A DNA stretch of 6,206 nucleotides from Spartobacteria bacterium UBA6821 (GCA_002452515.1 DKEN01000148.1:367-6572), one strand, 5' to 3'. Shown: positions 1 through 6,206, counted from the first letter of the stretch. The notes: generated by a model not told the origin, from the sequence alone. Program-made: numbers and translations.

Positions 1-3
1 AGT

Positions 4-24
4 TTTCAGGTTTCAAGTTTCAGA
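4..24. repeat. Three tandem copies of a TTTCARG-like heptamer
   Basis: Bases 4-10, 11-17 and 18-24 read tttcagg, tttcaag and tttcaga, a 7-base period with one or two changes per copy. The repeat may extend to the left of the window. It lies 23 bases before the EVE gene's ATG, so it is intergenic or at the end of an upstream element. Function is unknown; it could be a short tandem repeat or the edge of a larger dispersed repeat. Three imperfect copies is a short run, so chance is not excluded. Confidence 0.45.
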
Positions 25-46
25 TCTCGTTCCCTATCATTTGCCT

Positions 47-460
47 ATGACCCAACACTGGCTCGTCAAATCAGAACCCTCCGCCTACTCATGGAGTGAT
101 CTCAACAAGGATGGTCACACAGCATGGACTGGCGTCCGAAATTTTCAGGCTCGCAATAACCTCCGCGCAATGAAGCAAGGGGATACAGTTCTCTTCTATC
201 ACAGTGTGATCGACCCTTCGGTGGTCGGCATCGCCAAGGTGATCAAGGAGTCCTATCCTGATCCCACCGCTAGCGAAGGTGACTGGAGTTGTATCGATCT
301 GGTTCCGGTTCAACCACTCCGCTCGCCCGTCTCTCTCGCCACAGTCAAAACCGACCCCGCATTGGCGGAGATCGCCCTGATCCGCCAATCCCGACTCAGC
401 GTCATGCCAGTTACGGCAAAGGAATATCAGCGGATTCTGAAACTCGGCGAAATCAAGTAG
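47..460 (+). CDS. EVE domain-containing protein (PUA-like fold, short form)
   Basis: This 137-residue protein is almost entirely one EVE domain. Visible family hallmarks are the N-terminal HWLVKSEP (residues 4-11), the WTGVRNFQARN segment (27-37), the KQGDTVLFYHS strand (43-53), GIAKVIKESYPDPT (61-74), and the C-terminal SRLSVMPVT (115-123). EVE domains share a fold with PUA and YTH domains and are thought to read modified bases in nucleic acids; the ligand here is unknown. The region between YPDPT and the following tryptophan (residue 80) is shorter than in the roughly 150-residue members, as in other short forms. I chose the ATG at 47 because it places the conserved HWLVKSEP directly at the start; an in-frame TTG at 41 adds only two residues. 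No Shine-Dalgarno sequence is visible. The gene converges with the arabinose operon and has no restriction or modification gene beside it in the window, so its link to its neighbours is probably only positional. Confidence 0.93.
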   Translation: MTQHWLVKSEPSAYSWSDLNKDGHTAWTGVRNFQARNNLRAMKQGDTVLFYHSVIDPSVVGIAKVIKESYPDPTASEGDWSCIDLVPVQPLRSPVSLATVKTDPALAEIALIRQSRLSVMPVTAKEYQRILKLGEIK

Positions 461-477
461 TCAGACCACCTGACTTT
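459..477 (+). terminator. Weak candidate hairpin terminator after the EVE gene
   Basis: AGTCAG (459-464) and CTGACT (470-475) form a perfect 6-bp stem with a 5-base ACCAC loop. It overlaps the last two bases of the EVE stop codon and is followed by only three T residues (475-477, the first of them inside the stem) and then CCC. It lies in the 34-base gap between two convergent stop codons (458-460 and 495-497), where a terminator would be expected. The short stem and poor T tract make it a weak intrinsic terminator at best. The minus-strand reading has no T tract, so it does not look bidirectional. Confidence 0.35.
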
Positions 478-494
478 CCCTCTGTTCCAGTCTC

Positions 495-2504
495 CTATTT
501 CAGTTTCAGCGTCAGGATTGTCAGCGAAGAAGGAGAAAGTGTCATGGGGAATTTCGAGGAGACATTGGTGATGACGGATGTCACTGGAACCACGGCATCG
601 GGATGATCGAGTGAGTTGGCGATGGTGGGATCCTTGGAGGTAAGAGTCGTCACTTCGGCCTTCGATTCCACAGCGGTACCATCACCAAGATCGATGGTGA
701 TCTGCCGAGTCTCGGCACCTGGATTCACCAGCTTAATATAAATCACCCCGTTCGCTTTGTCCCTCGTCACTGAATAGGGAAGGGTCTTCTTGGGATCACC
801 CTGTTTCAGATCAGCCGTAAGCACCTCGTCACCCCGGTGGGAGTTGAAAAGAACCTGAGCATGCCAGGCTGGAGAGCCGTAGCTTGAGAGGGCATCAAAA
901 CCAATCAGATCGGGCTTCCACTGGGTGGCTCCGGGATTCTCATTGGTGAATAGCGGTGCGTAGCACTGCATGATCACGATGTCGGCATTGCGCTCCATGG
1001 CACACATCCAGGCGGCATCACCCAGCGCTTCGAACAAGTAGGGAGTGTTGCTCCTCTGTTTTTTATCCTTCGTCCAGGCCTCATGCGCCATGGTCGCCCA
1101 TTCTCCGACAAAAATCTTCGGCCCGTTGCGATCTGTCTTATCGTAGTGATTGAACTGCTTCACAAACCAATCGGTCGGTTTGTAAAAGTGTTCGTCGATC
1201 ACATCAGGCTTACGGCTCTTCACCGGTGCGGTGGCGATCAACTGAAGGTCTGGATACTTCGCCTTGAATGCGTCGTAATACTGGGCAAAACGACCGTTAT
1301 AACTTCCGGTGCGATCGAACCAATCCTCGTTGCCAATCTCGATATAGTGAAGTTTGAAGGGTTCGGGATGACCATCCTGAGCGCGCTGAACGCCCCAGTA
1401 AGTCGACTTGGCATCTCCGGTGAGGTATTCGATTTCTTCCAGAGCATCCTTAAGATAAGGCTGAAGCAACGGTCCAGGTTGGACGGCCTGCTCTTTCAGG
1501 GAATATCCGGCATAGACCGCAAGCACAGGCTCGATGCCAAGGTCTTCGCACCAACCCATGAACTCGAGTAGTCCAAGACCGTCACTCGCGCGGTATTCCC
1601 AGCATCCCGTGTGACCGGGACGAAACTCAAGCGGACCAACTGTCTCCTTCCAGTTGAAACGCTCCCAGAGATTGTCTCCCTCAAGGAAGTTTCCACCCGG
1701 GAAACGGAGAAATTTTGGCTGGAGCGCGGCCATTTTTTCCATCAGGTCAATCCGATTACCATTAGTGCGGTTCTTGTAGGTCGGAGGAAACAGGGATACC
1801 AGACTGAGTCGGAAAGTTCCCACTGTGTCTGCTGAAATGACAAACTTGTTCTCCTTGGAGGGTTGGATGTCTTTCGGCGTGGTCAGCGTGAGATCAAATT
1901 TCTGCCATTCTCCGGTGAGAGGCTGGGTGACAAGGGAACCATAGACTTTGGAACCGTCATTGCTGCGGAGAGAGATAGTAAGAGGAGCCCGGAAGAGAGG
2001 GACATCAGGATCCCCCTTCTTTTTCTCCCAGCCATTGTTTCCTTTGGCATAAAAGGAAACCTTGTAGGTCGTATCGGGCTTCACCGGAATTCCCCAATAT
2101 CCTGTATTGGCAATTTCAACAGGGGTAGTGGTGGCAACCTTGGTAATCACCACCTCAAGGCTCTTGGGCAGCTTGTCCGTGAGAGGCCATTTGTCAGTCA
2201 CCGCCATGGTAGCCTCTGCCTCTGGTGGAACACTTAACGACCATGCCTCGGCATTCGTCTCATTATCCCGGAAAACCCTGTTGCGGATGAGTTCTCCATA
2301 AAGGCCCCCATCGTAGGAATGATTGATCTCCTCGGTCATCAATCCCGCAAAGACCGGTGAGAAGGCCTTGGTGGGACCCTTCAGATCAACATGGAGCTCT
2401 GCGTTTTGGGAGTTTTCCGCATAGCCGGTGGAAACAGCACCAATCAGTACGCTAAGCACCATGAGCAGACTCAGGGCGAACAGACGGTTCACCGGATTAT
2501 TCAT
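495..2504 (-). CDS. Exported alpha-L-arabinofuranosidase, glycoside hydrolase family 51
   Basis: This 669-residue retaining hydrolase is predicted to cleave terminal alpha-L-arabinofuranosyl groups from arabinan, arabinoxylan or derived oligosaccharides. Residues 1-29 form a signal peptide: MNNPVNR, a hydrophobic core, and a cleavage site after GYA. There is no lipobox cysteine, so it is periplasmic or secreted. The typical N-terminal segment FAGLMTEEINHSYDGGLYGE lies at about 52-71, followed by a beta-rich region (about 100-240) that resembles the CBM4/9-like module of long GH51 enzymes. The barrel carries FLRFPGGNFLEG (265-276), the acid/base Glu393 in IEIGNEDW, and the nucleophile Glu468 in FVGEWA. 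A C-terminal beta domain runs from about 480 to the end. I chose the ATG at 2504 because it starts a clean signal peptide; an in-frame TTG at 2561 would put 19 polar residues before it. It is the last gene of the operon in this window, 125 bases after the symporter stop. Exact substrate cannot be read from sequence; family assignment is secure. Confidence 0.94.
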   Translation of the reverse strand: MNNPVNRLFALSLLMVLSVLIGAVSTGYAENSQNAELHVDLKGPTKAFSPVFAGLMTEEINHSYDGGLYGELIRNRVFRDNETNAEAWSLSVPPEAEATMAVTDKWPLTDKLPKSLEVVITKVATTTPVEIANTGYWGIPVKPDTTYKVSFYAKGNNGWEKKKGDPDVPLFRAPLTISLRSNDGSKVYGSLVTQPLTGEWQKFDLTLTTPKDIQPSKENKFVISADTVGTFRLSLVSLFPPTYKNRTNGNRIDLMEKMAALQPKFLRFPGGNFLEGDNLWERFNWKETVGPLEFRPGHTGCWEYRASDGLGLLEFMGWCEDLGIEPVLAVYAGYSLKEQAVQPGPLLQPYLKDALEEIEYLTGDAKSTYWGVQRAQDGHPEPFKLHYIEIGNEDWFDRTGSYNGRFAQYYDAFKAKYPDLQLIATAPVKSRKPDVIDEHFYKPTDWFVKQFNHYDKTDRNGPKIFVGEWATMAHEAWTKDKKQRSNTPYLFEALGDAAWMCAMERNADIVIMQCYAPLFTNENPGATQWKPDLIGFDALSSYGSPAWHAQVLFNSHRGDEVLTADLKQGDPKKTLPYSVTRDKANGVIYIKLVNPGAETRQITIDLGDGTAVESKAEVTTLTSKDPTIANSLDHPDAVVPVTSVITNVSSKFPMTLSPSSLTILTLKLK

Positions 2505-2578
2505 AGGATTATTCTTTGTTTGGGGGTTTCTTGGAATGTTGATTCCCTGACCGCTTTTCAATGCCGCAATACACCTGG

Positions 2579-2612
2579 TAACCGGGGTATCGGTTGAAGG
2601 ATGCCCCGGTTA
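2579..2612. promoter_or_regulatory. Inverted repeat between symporter and GH51 genes (hairpin or operator)
   Basis: TAACCGGGG (2579-2587) and CCCCGGTTA (2604-2612) are perfect 9-bp inverted arms. After one mismatched pair (2588/2603) the stem continues with ATC/GAT (2589-2591 with 2600-2602) around an 8-base loop. In the operon transcript it starts 17 bases after the symporter stop codon and ends 74 bases before the GH51 ATG. No T tract follows on the minus strand, so it is not a classical intrinsic terminator. It could be an mRNA 3'-end stabiliser, a partial attenuator that sets GH51 expression below that of the upstream genes, or a dyad operator for an internal promoter. The structure is seen; its role is inferred. 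Confidence 0.5.
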
Positions 2613-2629
2613 AATCCCATCGTTTCGGG

Positions 2630-4435
2630 TTAAAAGAATTTGATGTAGAAGCAGATGACAATCGCCACAATGACCACGGAGAGCACTACGTCGATCCAGT
2701 TCCAACTGGCGCGGGTTGCTATCTTTTCTTCCGGGGTGGCACCATACCAGGTGAACTTGACCGTCTTGGGATCAGGGGCCTTAGTCAAAAGACTGATAAC
2801 AATCATCAACACCAGCGTGGTCGCAAACAGAATCTGGCACCAGTAGAGCCAATGGATGTCCTCCATGGTGAAAAGTAGGCCGTATTTTTGTTTGATCGGC
2901 GCGATGTAGTTCGCGTATTGATCCGCCGTGATCGTGCCCTGATAGAGCTGGACTTTGAGTTCCTTGAGGTTGCTTCCGTTAGAGACCGTCACATCCTTGA
3001 ATAACAGGTCGGTTGCCAGACGGGCAAATCCACCCGTGACACCGACGATAAAGGACCAGAGGGCGGCTGGGGCCGTGGCGCGTTTCCAGAACACACCCAC
3101 CGCGAACAATACCGCGATGGAGGGTGACAGGTAGCCCTGCACGCTCTGTAGATATTCATAGAGATTGGAATGCAGCGCCTTGATGACAAGCACCCAGCAA
3201 ATTCCGGCAAAGACAATGACCGCGGTGGCAAGACGACCGACGAGCACCTCGGTTTTCCCGGAGGCATTTGGATGCCACTCACGATAGAAATCCATCGTGA
3301 ACAACGTGGCCGAGGCATTGAACTTGGAGGCAAGCGAAGCCATGAGTGCCACGATCATTCCGCAGGCAACGATCCCCTTGATGCCATGGGGCAGGATCTG
3401 CGCTACCATCGTGGTGTAAGCGGCGTCACCCGTGGTGGTGAAGTTGGAACCGGGCATCTTGGTGAGTGCAAAAGCGACCATGCCAGGGATCAGGAAAATG
3501 AAGACGGGGGTTAATTTGAAGTAACCGGCCAGAATGGAACCACGGCGTGATTCCTGCTGATTTTTACCCGCCAGAACACGCTGAACGATGTATTGGTCCG
3601 TGCACCAGTACCAGAATCCGATGATCGCCGATCCTGGCAGGATCGCCAGCCAGGGCCACTCGGGATCATTGTTGGAACGGATCAGGTGAAGATTATCACC
3701 CACAGTCGCTTTGGTGACATTCCACCCTTCAATAAGGCTACCGTGGCCAAGCGCATGGAGACCAAAATAGAGGATGCAAAGCGAACCGAAAATCAGTACG
3801 GGAGATTGCAGGACAGCGGTGTACATGATGACACGCATACCGCCGAACACCGTGTAAACACCGGTCGTGAAGGCCAGACTCAGGGCGATGACCCAGAAAA
3901 TGTCGATGGTGTGTCCAAAGATCATGACTGAATTGATGCCAAGCAGAGTTCGAATGACCACGTCACCCGCGTAAATCGTCGCCGCGATTTTCGTCAGCAC
4001 CAGACTCGCGATGGTGAGCAAACTCAGGATATTTCGGGATCCGCGGCTGAATCGCAATTCGAGGAATTCAGGCATCGTGAACACCTTCATCCGATCGTAG
4101 AGAGGGACAAACACCCAACCGAGAATCAGGATCATCCAGGGTTGCATTTCCCAATGCGCCATGGCCATACCGGTCACGAATCCCGCTCCGGCTAGACCGA
4201 CAAGGTGTTCCGAACCAATATTGGACGAGAAGATCGAGGAGCCGATCTGCAGCCAATTTGCATCACGACCGGAGAGGAAGTAGTCCTTGCCCGATTCGTT
4301 CTTCTTACGCATCGAGAAGAGAATCACACCCACCATTCCGATAATGAAGAGGGCGATGACGAACCAGTCGAGGCCGTTGAAAACGGCCTCATGAGGAGTG
4401 GCAGCAGCTAGCAGGTGGCTACAGAGTATATTCAT
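2630..4435 (-). CDS. SGLT-type sodium:sugar symporter, solute:sodium symporter (SSS) family
   Basis: This 601-residue inner-membrane protein should couple sodium entry to sugar uptake, here most likely L-arabinose. About 14 hydrophobic helices can be traced, from FVIALFIIGMVGVILF (25-40) to the last at 581-600, matching the SGLT layout. Signatures include SSNIGSEHLVGLAGAG (70-85), VFTMPEFLELRF (118-129), FWYWCTDQYIVQRVLAGKN (274-292) and FNASATLFTMDFY (372-384). Compared from memory with human SGLT1, the sugar-contacting residues Asn78, His83, Glu102, Tyr290, Trp291, Lys321 and Gln457 correspond to Asn72, His77, Glu96, Tyr276, Trp277, Lys291 and Gln430. Thr287 is replaced by Gly273. At the Na2 sodium site one of the two SGLT1 serines appears to be alanine (Ala366, Ser367). 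A polar loop of roughly 45 residues (480-526) precedes helix 13. The gene follows araD by 62 bases and has no Shine-Dalgarno sequence; the ATG at 4435 is preceded by an A/C-rich leader. Family is certain, substrate inferred from context. Confidence 0.93.
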   Translation of the reverse strand: MNILCSHLLAAATPHEAVFNGLDWFVIALFIIGMVGVILFSMRKKNESGKDYFLSGRDANWLQIGSSIFSSNIGSEHLVGLAGAGFVTGMAMAHWEMQPWMILILGWVFVPLYDRMKVFTMPEFLELRFSRGSRNILSLLTIASLVLTKIAATIYAGDVVIRTLLGINSVMIFGHTIDIFWVIALSLAFTTGVYTVFGGMRVIMYTAVLQSPVLIFGSLCILYFGLHALGHGSLIEGWNVTKATVGDNLHLIRSNNDPEWPWLAILPGSAIIGFWYWCTDQYIVQRVLAGKNQQESRRGSILAGYFKLTPVFIFLIPGMVAFALTKMPGSNFTTTGDAAYTTMVAQILPHGIKGIVACGMIVALMASLASKFNASATLFTMDFYREWHPNASGKTEVLVGRLATAVIVFAGICWVLVIKALHSNLYEYLQSVQGYLSPSIAVLFAVGVFWKRATAPAALWSFIVGVTGGFARLATDLLFKDVTVSNGSNLKELKVQLYQGTITADQYANYIAPIKQKYGLLFTMEDIHWLYWCQILFATTLVLMIVISLLTKAPDPKTVKFTWYGATPEEKIATRASWNWIDVVLSVVIVAIVICFYIKFF

Positions 4436-4473
4436 TGTTGTTTAGTTTGGGAGGCTGAGGGGGTGAGCGGGGG
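4436..4473 (-). promoter_or_regulatory. C-rich, G-poor leader upstream of the symporter gene
   Basis: Read on the minus strand, these 38 bases hold 21 C, 11 A, 4 T and only 2 G. The 5' part is dominated by C runs and the 3' part, next to the ATG, is A-rich. The stretch lies between the araD stop (4498-4500) and the symporter ATG (4433-4435). Such C-over-G bias resembles Rho-utilisation sequences, and it would also keep the start region unstructured in the absence of a Shine-Dalgarno sequence. A short GTCC-loop-GGAC dyad (4486-4496) sits just after the araD stop but has no T tract. No promoter hexamers are convincing here. Composition is observed; function is inferred. Confidence 0.35.
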
Positions 4474-4497
4474 AATTTTGGCCAGGTCCTTGGGACT

Positions 4498-5193
4498 TTA
4501 AGCCTGCCCGTAATAGGCGTTTTTGCCATGCTTGCGCAAGAAATGCTTCTCTCGTAGCACTTTCGGAAGTTCTCCGATACCAGGGTTCAGAGAAAGAGTC
4601 TTGAGGGCCATCTCCGCACAGATCTCAAGGGCGTGGGCATACTCAACGGCCTTGGAGGCTGATGGCCCCCAAGCGAAAGGACCATGACCGGCCACCAGTA
4701 CTGCAGGTGCATCCATCGGGTCACGACCGGCAAAAGCCTCGGCAATCACCTTGCCTGTTTCCCATTCGTAGTCGCCGTTGATTTCTTCCGGTGTCATGTG
4801 GCGTGTCACCGGCACATCCCCACGGAAATGATCGGCATGGGTGGTTCCCAGGCAGGGGAGTGGGCACAGCGCCTGTGCGAAGGCAACGGCGTTGCGCGAG
4901 TGTGTATGGACCACCGAGCGGATGCCTGGAAAGGAGAGGAAAAGATGGCGATGTGTTGGCGTATCGGAGGAGGGGCGGAGGTTGCCCTCCAACACGTTAC
5001 CCTCCAGATCGACAATCACCATTTGCTCCGGGGTCAGGTCGGCATAATCAACACCGCTTGGCTTGATGGCAAAGACTCCGGCCTCCCGGTCGATCACGCT
5101 GACATTCCCAAAGGTGAGATCGACAAGGCCGGTCGCCGGAAGAAGGCGGTTGGCCTCACAACACTCTTCGCGGATAGCTTGATGGGATAGCAT
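4498..5193 (-). CDS. araD: L-ribulose-5-phosphate 4-epimerase AraD
   Basis: AraD is a cytoplasmic zinc enzyme of the class II aldolase family. It interconverts L-ribulose 5-phosphate and D-xylulose 5-phosphate, feeding arabinose carbon into the pentose phosphate pathway. At 231 residues it has the same length as the E. coli enzyme and aligns nearly end to end by eye. Conserved segments are LTFGNVS (26-32), IKPSGVDY (43-50), PSSDTPTHR (74-82), VVHTHSRNA (94-102), GTTHADHF (116-123), INGDYEWETG (138-147), GHGPFAWG (169-176) and the C-terminal LRKHGKNAYYGQ (219-230). Metal ligands correspond to Asp77, His96, His98 and His170; the catalytic Asp121 and Tyr228 are also present, so it should be active. 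The ATG at 5193 begins two bases after the araA stop (TAG-TC-ATG). No Shine-Dalgarno sequence sits at the usual distance, so translation is probably coupled to araA. The close relative UlaF is less likely, given araA immediately upstream. Confidence 0.97.
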   Translation of the reverse strand: MLSHQAIREECCEANRLLPATGLVDLTFGNVSVIDREAGVFAIKPSGVDYADLTPEQMVIVDLEGNVLEGNLRPSSDTPTHRHLFLSFPGIRSVVHTHSRNAVAFAQALCPLPCLGTTHADHFRGDVPVTRHMTPEEINGDYEWETGKVIAEAFAGRDPMDAPAVLVAGHGPFAWGPSASKAVEYAHALEICAEMALKTLSLNPGIGELPKVLREKHFLRKHGKNAYYGQA

Positions 5194-5195
5194 GA

Positions 5196-6206
5196 CTACA
5201 GTCGGCCCAGTCCTGGGGCGATGTGATAGTAGATTTCGTCGTTGCGAAGTTGCTGACGGAATCCACGGATGGTGGTTTCCGCATCAATGACGGCAACCTC
5301 CACCCCGGCGATCTCGGCAAGGTCTTCGATATGTTCGGCGGTCACGGCGTAGCTGTAACCGGTGTGATGCGCACCACCCGCATAGATCCAGGCACCTACT
5401 GCCGTTTTGAAATCGGGCCGGCACTTCCAGACGGCGCGGGCCACAGGAAGTTTCGGAAGGTCATGCGGCGGTTTGATGGCATCCACCTCGTTGACGAGAA
5501 AGCGGAAACGGTTGCCAAGATCCATCAAAGCGACGTTCACGGCCGCTCCGGCACGGGCATCAAAGACGAGACGGGCAGGGTCGGCTTTGCCGCCGATGCC
5601 AAGGGGATGAACCTCGAGACGGGGACGGTTTGCGGCGATCGAGGGACAGACCTCCAGCATGTGTGAACCGAGGACGAGTTGGCCCGATGGATTGAGTTCA
5701 TAGGTATAGTCCTCCATGAAGGAGGCACCCCCGGGGAGACCGTCTGAAATCACCTTCATGGCACGCACGACAGCCGCTGTTTTCCAATCGCCTTCACCTG
5801 CGAAACCGTAGCCGTCGGCCATCAGGCGCTGGACGGCGAGTCCGGGCAACTGGTCGAGCCCATGCAGATCCTCGAAAGTGTCACTGAAGCCGGTGAAGCC
5901 ACCTTCCTCCAGAAAGGAACGGAGACCGATTTCCTGACGGGCGTTGTACCGCAGGATCGCATGACGATCGCCCCCCTTGCGGAGAACGGAGGAAACATCG
6001 TACGTCTCCTCGTATTCGGCACAGAGAGCGTCGATTGAAGCGTCATTGACGGCTTCGATCACAGCCACAAGATCACCGACACCATGGGTGTTGACGGAGA
6101 AGCCGAAGCGGGCCTCCGCGGCGACTTTATCGCCATCGGTCACGGCGACCTGACGCATGTTGTCACCAAAGCGGACATATTTTCCCGTCTGCCAGTCGGC
6201 CCATGC
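5196..6206 (-). CDS. araA: L-arabinose isomerase AraA, 3' part (5' end beyond the window)
   Basis: AraA isomerises L-arabinose to L-ribulose, the first intracellular step of the pathway, and is a manganese-dependent cytoplasmic enzyme. The frame is open to the right edge and encodes 336 residues, about the last two thirds of a protein usually near 500 long. The methionine at 6158 is internal: upstream codons give YVRFGDN, which joins [20 protein letters not shown] exactly as in E. coli [17 protein letters not shown]. In fragment numbering, the metal and active-site residues fall at Glu138 (FAGEGDWKT), Glu165 (SFMEDYTYE), His182 ([10 protein letters not shown]) and the His-His pair 280-281 ([10 protein letters not shown]), equivalent to E. 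coli Glu306, Glu333, His350 and His450. [19 protein letters not shown] and [14 protein letters not shown] are further family signatures. The TAG stop lies two bases before the araD ATG, so the two genes are tightly co-transcribed. Truncation is due to the window edge, not to mutation. Confidence 0.97.
   Translation of the reverse strand, partial: AWADWQTGKYVRFGDNMRQVAVTDGDKVAAEARFGFSVNTHGVGDLVAVIEAVNDASIDALCAEYEETYDVSSVLRKGGDRHAILRYNARQEIGLRSFLEEGGFTGFSDTFEDLHGLDQLPGLAVQRLMADGYGFAGEGDWKTAAVVRAMKVISDGLPGGASFMEDYTYELNPSGQLVLGSHMLEVCPSIAANRPRLEVHPLGIGGKADPARLVFDARAGAAVNVALMDLGNRFRFLVNEVDAIKPPHDLPKLPVARAVWKCRPDFKTAVGAWIYAGGAHHTGYSYAVTAEHIEDLAEIAGVEVAVIDAETTIRGFRQQLRNDEIYYHIAPGLGRL

Noticed and set aside
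47..460. EVE gene as part of a defence or restriction-modification island
   Set aside because: No methyltransferase, nuclease or defence gene is visible in the window; its only neighbour is the convergent arabinose operon.
491..509. TTTCAGTTTCAG motif resembling the heptamer repeat at the left edge
   Set aside because: It encodes the Leu-Lys repeat at the end of the GH51 protein with a 6-base period, so it is coding sequence and not the same repeat.
289..606. Plus-strand open frame bridging the EVE gene end and the GH51 3' end
   Set aside because: It overlaps two well-supported genes in other frames and its translation is low in recognisable structure.
1083..1571. Plus-strand open frame (162 codons) opposite the GH51 gene
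   Set aside because: It is antisense to the conserved catalytic barrel and its translation shows no family features, so it is a shadow frame.
2505..2561. Longer GH51 product starting at the TTG at 2561
   Set aside because: It would place 19 polar, proline- and asparagine-rich residues before a signal peptide that begins properly at the ATG at 2504.
4486..4496. GTCC-loop-GGAC dyad after the araD stop as a terminator
   Set aside because: The stem has only 4 bp with a 3-base loop and no T tract, too weak to call.
4684..5190. Long plus-strand open frame (168 codons) opposite araD
   Set aside because: It lies wholly within araD, which has every catalytic residue and a clear family match. The antisense frame has no recognisable domain and follows from codon bias on the coding strand.
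5196..6158. A short intact gene starting at the methionine at 6158
   Set aside because: The frame stays open to base 6206 and upstream codons match conserved AraA sequence (RFGDN), so the methionine is internal to a truncated araA.

Overview
The window reads as part of an L-arabinose utilisation operon on the minus strand, with one unrelated housekeeping-type gene converging on it from the left. The likely source is a Gram-negative, polysaccharide-degrading bacterium of the Planctomycetota-Verrucomicrobiota-Chlamydiota group, most plausibly a verrucomicrobium. This is inferred from moderate to high GC, an SGLT-like sodium:sugar symporter beside an exported glycoside hydrolase, the absence of Shine-Dalgarno sequences at every visible start, and the flavour of the proteins. 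It is not proven by any marker gene.

Layout from left to right: a short heptamer tandem repeat (4-24); an EVE-domain protein on the plus strand (47-460); a weak hairpin in the 34-base convergent gap; then, all on the minus strand, an exported GH51 alpha-L-arabinofuranosidase (495-2504), an intergenic stretch with a 9-bp-arm inverted repeat (2579-2612), an SGLT-type SSS family symporter (2630-4435), a strikingly C-rich, G-poor leader (4436-4473), araD (4498-5193), and the 3' two thirds of araA, which runs off the right edge (5196-6206). Transcription of the operon goes right to left: araA, araD, symporter, GH51.

The genes form a coherent pathway. The GH51 enzyme would release L-arabinose from arabinan, arabinoxylan or oligosaccharides in the periplasm or outside the cell. 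The symporter would bring the sugar in with sodium. AraA would convert it to L-ribulose, and AraD would convert L-ribulose 5-phosphate to D-xylulose 5-phosphate. The kinase step (AraB) is missing from the window and would be expected upstream of araA, beyond base 6206, or elsewhere in the genome.

No RNA gene, insertion sequence, CRISPR array or phage gene is visible. The region looks like an ordinary catabolic operon. The points most worth a second look are the near-complete match of the symporter's sugar site to animal SGLT1, its altered sodium site, and the intergenic structures between operon genes.
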